Part shown: in pieces, positions 17,043-21,710 of the stretch | Numbering within the stretch: the first letter of the stretch is position 1 | Layout of the letters: every line of letters starts with the position of its first letter | Origin: CAYVXE01 sp964455375 | GTDB taxonomy: Bacteria; Zhuqueibacterota; Zhuqueibacteria; Oceanimicrobiales; Oceanimicrobiaceae | Length of the DNA stretch: 21,710 nt | Direction of reading: 5' to 3' | Assembly (NCBI GenBank): GCA_964455375.1 | Contig: CAYVXE010000075.1 | Coordinates: 1 to 21,710, forward strand | The notes under the pieces: generated by a model | What the model was told of the DNA's origin: nothing | The model's database searches: none | What the model saw: the letters and a program-made list of their open reading frames with translations, nothing else | Program-made: the position numbers and the translations under genes

Positions 17043-18287
17043 ATGTCTCTAAAAGATGCCGTTTATCATAAAACAATTCTGAATAATGGAATACGAATTG
17101 TTTCAGAAAAGATTCCTGCGGTAAGATCAATTTCCATTGGTGTATGGCTGACTGTTGGCTCGCGGGATGAAACTGCGGCCAACAACGGTATCTCGCATTT
17201 TATCGAGCACATGGTTTTTAAGGGAACATCCAATCGTACCGCTGCCGATATTGCCCAAAGTCTTGAGTCTGTTGGTGGCCATTTGAATGCTTTCACCGGG
17301 AAAGAGCAGACCTGCTATTTTGCACACATACTGGATGACGACCTGCCGATTGCTGTCGACGTCATCTCCGACTTCCTCAAAAACTCTCTCTTTTTAAACG
17401 AAGAAATGGAAAAAGAGAAGCATGTCATTCTTGAGGAGCTCAGCAACATTGAAGAGACGCCTGAAGAGCTTATTCATGAACATTTTGTTGAAGATTTATT
17501 CCCAAATCATGCATTAGGGCGGTCTATCATTGGCAAGCGGGAGAACATTCAGACGTTTTCAGTGGATGACATCCACACTTATTTAAATCAAAATTACACA
17601 TCCGACAGAATTGTCATCGCTGCGGCAGGAAATGTAAATCACAAAACGCTTGTGCAGTTGGTTAAACGAAATCTCGGTCAAACAACAACGTCGTCAAATC
17701 ACTCTTATGAAAAACCCCGTGCAAATTCTCAGGACCAGCATATTATTGAGAATGGTGCGATTCAAGCACATATTTGCCTTGGAACCCAGTCCTATTCCTA
17801 CAGAGATAATAAGAAATATGCATTGTTAGTATTAAATACTTTGCTTGGTTCGGGTATGAGTTCCAGGTTATTTCAGAACATTCGAGAGAAATACGGCCTG
17901 GCTTATTCCATTTATTCATTTATCGACTTTTTGATTGACACAGGTCTCTTTGGTGTTTATATTGGCACTAAAAAGGATATGATAAAAGACTCTATCGAAC
18001 TGATTTTTAAGGAACTTAAGGAATTAAAAGACACGGCCGTTTCACAAGATGAATTGAATCGTACGAAATCCCAGTTAAAGGGCAACTTAATGTTAGGTTT
18101 GGAAAGCACTTCCAGCAGGATGAACCGCTTAGCAAAGATGGAAATTTATTTGGAAGAGTATGTTCCCTTAGGTGAAACTTTGTCTGAAATTGAAAAAGTT
18201 TCAACGGCTGAATTGCTGGACGTTGCAAATGAATTATTTGAGGAAAAGAGAATTTACACGACGATTTTAAAGCCGAAAGATAATTAA
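17043..18287 (+). CDS. M16 family zinc metallopeptidase
   Basis: A pitrilysin-type zinc protease of the M16B, mitochondrial-processing-peptidase-like branch, often encoded next to pnp (mlpA/ymxG in Bacillus). The inverted zinc motif HFIEH is at residues 52-56, with His52 and His56 as ligands and Glu55 as catalytic base. The third ligand is Glu131 or Glu132 in KHVILEELSN, at the expected distance. The C-terminal inactive-half motif is seen in LNTLLGSGMSSRLFQNIREKYGLAYSIYS, the region that closes the substrate chamber. The 414-residue length fits a single-chain bacterial M16B enzyme that acts as a dimer. There is no signal peptide, so it is probably cytoplasmic. The start follows pnp by six bases with a modest purine-rich site. 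Confidence 0.94.
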   Translation: MSLKDAVYHKTILNNGIRIVSEKIPAVRSISIGVWLTVGSRDETAANNGISHFIEHMVFKGTSNRTAADIAQSLESVGGHLNAFTGKEQTCYFAHILDDDLPIAVDVISDFLKNSLFLNEEMEKEKHVILEELSNIEETPEELIHEHFVEDLFPNHALGRSIIGKRENIQTFSVDDIHTYLNQNYTSDRIVIAAAGNVNHKTLVQLVKRNLGQTTTSSNHSYEKPRANSQDQHIIENGAIQAHICLGTQSYSYRDNKKYALLVLNTLLGSGMSSRLFQNIREKYGLAYSIYSFIDFLIDTGLFGVYIGTKKDMIKDSIELIFKELKELKDTAVSQDELNRTKSQLKGNLMLGLESTSSRMNRLAKMEIYLEEYVPLGETLSEIEKVSTAELLDVANELFEEKRIYTTILKPKDN

Positions 18288-18307
18288 AGAGAAGCAGGAG
18301 GTAAGAC

Positions 18308-19423
18308 ATGGTAATTGGCGTGCCAAAGGAAGTCAAAGCAAACGAAAACCGTGTTGCATTAATACCGGTTGGAGCTGAGATATTAAAAAGTTACGATCAT
18401 ACTGTTTTAGTGGAAAAAGACGCCGGGATAGGCAGCGGGTTTACGAATGCAGACTACGCTCAGGCCGGAGCTGAAGTTGTGGCAACGCCTGCGGAAGTAT
18501 TTTCCCGAAGTGATATGATCATGAAAGTTAAAGAACCAATAAAACAGGAATATGACCTCATAGAAAGGGAGCAGATCCTGTTTACATATTTTCATTTCGC
18601 GGCATCATTGGACCTGACGAATGCAATTATTGCTTCCGGTTGTGTGGCCATTGCTTATGAAACAGTGCAAAGCGCAAATGGTGAATTACCGCTGCTGGTG
18701 CCTATGAGTGAAGTAGCCGGCAGGATGTCAATACAGGAAGGCGCCAAGTGCCTTGAGAAACTTCAGGGTGGAAAAGGTATTCTGTTAGGCGGCGTACCCG
18801 GCGTGGAACCGGCAAGTGTGGTCGTTCTTGGCGGCGGCATTGTTGGAACAAATGCTGCAAAAATTGCCGCTGGTTTAGGCGCCAAGGTGAAAATCCTTGA
18901 TATCAATCTTGATCGTTTGCGGTATTTAGATGATGTCATGCCTAAAAATGTCATGACTATCATGTCAAATCCGGCTAACATTCGCTCTGCAATCTCTCAA
19001 GCGGATTTAGTTGTAAGCGCTGTTCTTATCCCGGGCGCAAAAGCTCCCAAATTAATCACACGTGATATGCTCAAAATAATGAAAAATGGTTCTGTTATTG
19101 TCGATGTCGCTGTTGATCAGGGTGGGTGTGTTGAGACGATTCATCCGACAACGCATGAAGATCCCATTTATGAGGTTGACGGCGTCATTCATTATGGCGT
19201 TGCCAATATGCCTGGCGGCGTTCCAATGACATCCACTGCTGCGCTGACGAACGCCACATTGCCGTATGCAATTCAAATTGCCAATGTCGGTTTTCCCGAG
19301 ATCGCAAAAGTAAATGCTGAGATTGCAAAAGGTGTCAACATCATGAATGGAAAGGTGACTTACAAGGGTGTTGCAGATGCATTTAATCTTCCATATAATG
19401 CAGTTGAAACACTTTTGTCGTAA
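18308..19423 (+). CDS. ald: alanine dehydrogenase
   Basis: Catalyses the NAD-dependent, reversible oxidative deamination of L-alanine to pyruvate and ammonia. The 371-residue protein has the usual length. The N-terminus MVIGVPKEVKANENRVAL is the family signature. Lys75 (MKVKEP) and His96 (FTYFHFAA) are the pyruvate-binding and catalytic residues known in this family. The NAD-binding Rossmann fold is marked by VVVLGGGIVGTNAAK, and the DVAVDQGGC segment contains the later active-site Asp. The ATG has a consensus AGGAGG (18296-18301). It lies 20 nt after the M16 gene and 23 nt before the deacetylase, so it may share their transcript. Confidence 0.97.
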   Translation: MVIGVPKEVKANENRVALIPVGAEILKSYDHTVLVEKDAGIGSGFTNADYAQAGAEVVATPAEVFSRSDMIMKVKEPIKQEYDLIEREQILFTYFHFAASLDLTNAIIASGCVAIAYETVQSANGELPLLVPMSEVAGRMSIQEGAKCLEKLQGGKGILLGGVPGVEPASVVVLGGGIVGTNAAKIAAGLGAKVKILDINLDRLRYLDDVMPKNVMTIMSNPANIRSAISQADLVVSAVLIPGAKAPKLITRDMLKIMKNGSVIVDVAVDQGGCVETIHPTTHEDPIYEVDGVIHYGVANMPGGVPMTSTAALTNATLPYAIQIANVGFPEIAKVNAEIAKGVNIMNGKVTYKGVADAFNLPYNAVETLLS

Positions 19424-19446
19424 ATACTATTTCGAGGGGATGTGGG

Positions 19447-20214
19447 ATGTTTATCCCAATTCTTGCCTATCATAAGATTCTTGGGCACTCGAATGGCGGA
19501 TTTCTTAGTGTCCCACTTAAAATGTTTGAAAGGCAGATTGCCTCATTAGCCGGTAAAGGCTATGAAACAATCACCATCGCTGACTACATTAGTGGAAAGG
19601 AAAATTTAGACAAAAAAATCATCATTACATTTGATGATGCCTATGCGTCCGTCTATGAATTTGCCTTTCCACTATTGAAGAAATATCACTTTACGGCCTC
19701 AATTTTTGTTATTACAAACTATGTCGGTCAATGGAATAGTTGGGATTTTCCATATCGGAAAAATAGAATTTTACACTGCGATTGGCAGGCGCTCGAAGAC
19801 ATGTCACAGGGAGGGTGGGAAATTGGTTCTCATACCGTAACCCATCCGGATTTAAAATCGTTACCGACGAAGAGAATGTGGTATGAATTGGAATCTTCCA
19901 AATCGGTTTTGGAAGAAAAAATTCAAAAGTCAGTGCACAGTGTTGCTTATCCCTATGGAAGGTTTAACGCTGAAGTCATTCGCAGCGTTGAGAAAGTTGG
20001 CTATAGTGCAGGCTGCACGTTAGGACAAAATTATCCGTATAACCAACAGATACCGTATGCCTTATTCAGGCGTGGCGTTTACGGATTTGAACCGCTGACT
20101 TTATTTGAGGCAAAATTAAGGAACACATATTTGTCCCATTTTGATGATCTTAAACAAAAATGCTTGACGTTTTGTGCGAAAGGTTCTATATTATTGCGAA
20201 GTGCTGACAGGTAA
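19447..20214 (+). CDS. polysaccharide deacetylase (NodB/CE4) family protein
   Basis: A carbohydrate esterase family 4 protein; such enzymes remove N- or O-acetyl groups from chitin, peptidoglycan or other glycans. In 255 residues it shows the NodB motifs: TFDD (61-64, catalytic base and metal Asp) and HTVTH (129-133, the two metal histidines), with later conserved VAYPYGRFN. The first residues, FIPILAYHKI, already form the first strand of the barrel, so there is no signal peptide. It may therefore be cytoplasmic or exported by another route; the substrate is unknown. GAGGGG (19434-19439) precedes the ATG. In Bacillus the pnp region also holds a deacetylase (ylxY) with the M16 protease, so the grouping may be old. 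Its last bases contain the promoter for the next gene. Confidence 0.92.
   Translation: MFIPILAYHKILGHSNGGFLSVPLKMFERQIASLAGKGYETITIADYISGKENLDKKIIITFDDAYASVYEFAFPLLKKYHFTASIFVITNYVGQWNSWDFPYRKNRILHCDWQALEDMSQGGWEIGSHTVTHPDLKSLPTKRMWYELESSKSVLEEKIQKSVHSVAYPYGRFNAEVIRSVEKVGYSAGCTLGQNYPYNQQIPYALFRRGVYGFEPLTLFEAKLRNTYLSHFDDLKQKCLTFCAKGSILLRSADR
20164..20192 (+). promoter_or_regulatory. promoter before the MerR-type gene and tRNA-Pro
   Basis: TTGACG (20164-20169) and TATATT (20187-20192) are 17 bases apart, inside the 3' end of the deacetylase gene. Transcription would start near 20199, about 67 nt before the regulator ATG. It could drive a joint transcript with the tRNA. Confidence 0.55.
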
Positions 20215-20265
20215 CAAGAAGTAAACGTCGTTATTGCGTTTAATAGAACTGGCTAATGCTGCGAA

Positions 20266-20622
20266 ATGAAACCGCCACTCATTAAAAAGCTGTATTATTC
20301 TATCAGTGAGGTGAGTAAAATAGCTTCCGTTAAGCCTTATGTTTTAAGGTATTGGGAGAGTGAATTTCGTCAGTTGAAGCCATCAAAAAACCGGGCAGGA
20401 AATCGGATTTACCGCAATAATGACATTCAGCTTATTTTGGCGATAAAGAAACTACTTTATGAAGAAAAATATACCATCGAAGGTGCTAAAAAGAAAATTA
20501 GAGATCTCAGGGTTGAAAGGAACAAACAAACCAAATTATCATTTGTTGAGGAAACGAACGAAGATTTAATAAAAAAGATACGGCAGGGCCTGTTAGACAT
20601 CTTGGCGATATTAGAAAAATAA
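20266..20622 (+). CDS. small MerR-family transcriptional regulator
   Basis: A 118-residue protein. Residues 10-75 form a MerR winged helix: YYSISEVSKIASVKPYVLRYWESEF followed by RIYRNNDIQLILAIKKLL. The C-terminal part is short (about 40 residues), charged and probably helical, and it lacks a cysteine-based metal site or a large effector domain. This resembles the small MerR proteins of Bacteroidota relatives and of the RacA/HspR kind. The target is unknown. No strong ribosome site precedes the ATG; in-frame TAA at 20254-20256 rules out an upstream extension. The stop lies five bases before tRNA-Pro, and a promoter sits inside the previous gene. Confidence 0.88.
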   Translation: MKPPLIKKLYYSISEVSKIASVKPYVLRYWESEFRQLKPSKNRAGNRIYRNNDIQLILAIKKLLYEEKYTIEGAKKKIRDLRVERNKQTKLSFVEETNEDLIKKIRQGLLDILAILEK

Positions 20623-20627
20623 TTTAT

Positions 20628-20702
20628 CGGGGCGTGGCGCAGTCCGGTTAGCGCACTTGACTGGGGGTCAAGGGGTCGTAGGTTCAAATCCTATCGCCCC
20701 GA
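20628..20702 (+). tRNA. tRNA-Pro (anticodon GGG)
   Basis: The cloverleaf is complete. The acceptor CGGGGCG (20628-20634) pairs with CGCCCCG (20695-20701), and A73 is at 20702. The D stem is GCGC/GCGC; the anticodon stem CTTGA/TCAAG holds a loop with GGG at 20663-20665. The T arm is GTAGG TTCAAAT CCTAT. The C1-G72 pair and GGG anticodon fit proline and read CCC and CCU. CCA is not encoded (CT follows A73), so it must be added after transcription. The gene starts five bases after the MerR-type stop codon. Confidence 0.97.
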
Positions 20703-20710
20703 CTGAATGA

Positions 20711-20753
20711 AAGGAGTTGTATAAAATGAGATTATTTTTACAGCTCCTTTTTT
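20711..20753 (+). terminator. rho-independent terminator after tRNA-Pro
   Basis: AAGGAGTTGTA (20711-20721) pairs with TACAGCTCCTT (20739-20749), with one G-U pair, and a run of six T (20748-20753) follows. It ends the MerR-tRNA transcript. Confidence 0.85.
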
Positions 20754-21229
20754 GTTGGTATGCAAAGTGATCCTGCCTCGTAGCGATATGCAATCACTGC
20801 CGGAATCAATGAGATTTCATCCCGGTTCACAAACATCCATTGACCAGAAGGGCTTTGAAATCCTCTGCCGTGAATATCTTCTTGTTGGCCCTTGCAAGGC
20901 TTGAGGTGAGATAAGATAAAATTCCTTTCTTCATCAGATATTCCCAGTACCTGTCCCACTCCAAATCCTTTCCAATCTGATTCATTTCATCATTTTTAAT
21001 CAATCGCTTGCGACCTACACACGTCTGTCTCATTCGGATGTAGCAAACGCCGTTTATGCTGACCGCTTGTCAGGCTGGATTAATGAAAGAATTGAAACCT
21101 CTGTAACTATCCGTTGATTTTTTCCGCAGGGGTTTGTATTTTCAGTATTCTTTATAGATAGAAGTAAGGTTGACGACGGCGATTTTGGGACAAATTCAAA
21201 GACACGATAAGGTTGAACGTGACCTTGGA
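20754..21229. other. non-housekeeping junction with apparent gene remnants
   Basis: There is no intact recognisable gene here. On the plus strand, one frame with no start codon is open from 20920 to a TGA at 21115; its last part (21007-21114) reads as plausible protein (LATYTRLSHSDVANAV...). It continues after that TGA in the same frame to TAA at 21208-21210 (ending DFGTNSKTR). On the minus strand two overlapping frames are open: 20827-21033 (68 residues, from ATG) and 20738-20959 (73 residues, from a GTG with AAAGGA six bases before it). None could be assigned to a family. The likeliest reading is decayed genes or insertion debris, with a chance that one minus-strand frame is a real small gene. 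Confidence 0.45.
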
Positions 21230-21266
21230 AGCACGACCGGATAGATTCGCCGTTCGTGCTTTTTTT
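21230..21266 (+). terminator. rho-independent terminator
   Basis: AGCACGA (21230-21236) pairs with TCGTGCT (21254-21260), with an inner CGG/CCG extension (21238-21240 and 21250-21252), followed by seven T (21260-21266). It lies 20 bases after the plus-strand frame that stops at 21208-21210, which suggests that a plus-strand gene once ended there. It also shields hsdM from upstream transcription. Confidence 0.8.
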
Positions 21267-21346
21267 GTTTAAACATGAGGAGAATAGTTTTTTAGATACC
21301 AACGCACAAACTTAAAGAATAGATAACAGGATTATTGAGGGCGAAT

Positions 21347-21710
21347 ATGAACAACTGGGGTAGCAAAGTCAATTTCATCTGGAGCATAGCTGACATCCTG
21401 AGAGGGCCGTACAGGCCGAATCAATACAAGGACATCATGCTACCGATGACAGTTCTCAGACGTCTTGACTGCGTTCTTGAAGACACGAAAGATAATGTCC
21501 TCAAAAAATACGAACAATTGCAGGGCAGTAAGGTAAAGAACATTGGACCGATTCTAAACAGGGCGGCGGGATACAATTTTCACAATACAAGCAGATTCAC
21601 TTTTAAGAGACTTAAAGCCGACCCGGATAATGTTGCGGCAAACCTTGTCAATTACATAAAGGGCTTTTCTGGCAAGGCACGGGAGATACTTGAGCATTTT
21701 GGTTTTGAGG
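21347..21710 (+). CDS. hsdM: type I restriction-modification methyltransferase subunit HsdM, N-terminal part
   Basis: The modification subunit of a type I system; with HsdS it methylates adenine in a bipartite site, and with HsdR it forms the restriction complex. The visible 121 codons are open to the window end, so the gene is partial. They match the N-terminal helical HsdM domain of the large single-chain type: MNNWGSKVNFIWSIADILRG, then YRPNQYKDIMLPMTVLRRLD, FHNTSRFTFKRL and NLVNYIKGFS. The SAM-binding and NPPF/NPPY motifs lie beyond the edge. GAGGG lies just before the ATG. No promoter was found in the 80 bases between the terminator at 21266 and the start. hsdS and hsdR should follow if the system is complete. 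Confidence 0.92.
   Translation, partial: MNNWGSKVNFIWSIADILRGPYRPNQYKDIMLPMTVLRRLDCVLEDTKDNVLKKYEQLQGSKVKNIGPILNRAAGYNFHNTSRFTFKRLKADPDNVAANLVNYIKGFSGKAREILEHFGFE

Noticed and set aside
20457..20687. Minus-strand open frame of 76 codons beginning NLRPLDPQSSALTG
   Set aside because: It is the antisense of tRNA-Pro and the end of the MerR-type gene; this peptide is a familiar false translation of tRNA genes.
21115..21117. TGA as a possible recoded (selenocysteine or read-through) codon
   Set aside because: There is no start codon upstream, no conserved catalytic context and no convincing stem-loop right after it; decay is simpler.
1..21710. CRISPR arrays, rRNA genes, complete insertion sequences, riboswitches
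   Set aside because: No regularly spaced repeats, rRNA segments, intact transposases with terminal repeats or recognisable riboswitch cores (including an FMN element before ribF) were seen.

Overview
The window looks like a chromosomal segment of a bacterium of the FCB/Bacteroidota-related lineages, of the Calditrichota, KSB1, Ignavibacteria or Marinimicrobia type. This is inferred from two secreted proteins with type IX secretion (T9SS) C-terminal domains built on the Y-P-N-P-F-N-P motif, and from a nusA-infB operon arranged as in many bacteria of this kind. Base composition is moderately AT-rich by eye. GTG and TTG starts are common (murQ, the propeller gene, the M23 gene, rimP, infB). A 100-base run of N shows that this is a scaffolded draft or metagenome assembly; the exact phylum cannot be settled from the sequence alone.

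Layout. (1) Positions 1-6962 hold a cell-wall and secretion block. murQ (MurNAc-6-phosphate etherase, minus strand) diverges from a plus-strand set: a secreted beta-propeller-like protein, a secreted M23/LytM metallopeptidase-like protein whose start overlaps the previous stop, and a secreted GH18 glycoside hydrolase. The last two share one plan: catalytic domain, FN3-like domain, a glutamine-amidotransferase-like domain, then a T9SS sorting domain. The assembly gap falls in the third of these parts in the GH18 gene. (2) Positions 7067-7741 encode a membrane-anchored TPR protein. (3) Positions 7775-18287 are a long housekeeping operon for transcription, translation and RNA decay: rimP, nusA, infB, DUF503 (ylxP), rbfA, truB, ribF, rpsO, pnp and an M16 zinc protease, with short gaps or overlaps. 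A promoter and a hairpin precede rimP. (4) Positions 18308-20214 encode alanine dehydrogenase and a polysaccharide deacetylase. (5) Positions 20266-20753 hold a small MerR-type regulator, a tRNA-Pro(GGG) five bases after its stop codon, and a strong terminator. (6) Positions 20754-21710 break the pattern: about 590 bp of apparent gene remnants with a second terminator, then the start of a type I restriction-modification methyltransferase (hsdM) running off the end. This looks like the edge of an accessory or defence region next to a tRNA gene.

How the genes work together. The left block could release and process peptidoglycan or chitin-like polymers outside the cell (M23, GH18) while MurQ recycles MurNAc-6-phosphate inside. 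The central operon couples ribosome maturation (RimP, RbfA, TruB, S15), translation initiation (IF2), transcription control (NusA) and RNA turnover (PNPase). Three promoter candidates with a 17-nt spacer and an identical TATATT -10 box suggest a classical sigma-70-like consensus in this organism. Most of the window is ordinary housekeeping sequence. The least explained parts are the shared three-part tail of the secreted enzymes and the junction after tRNA-Pro.
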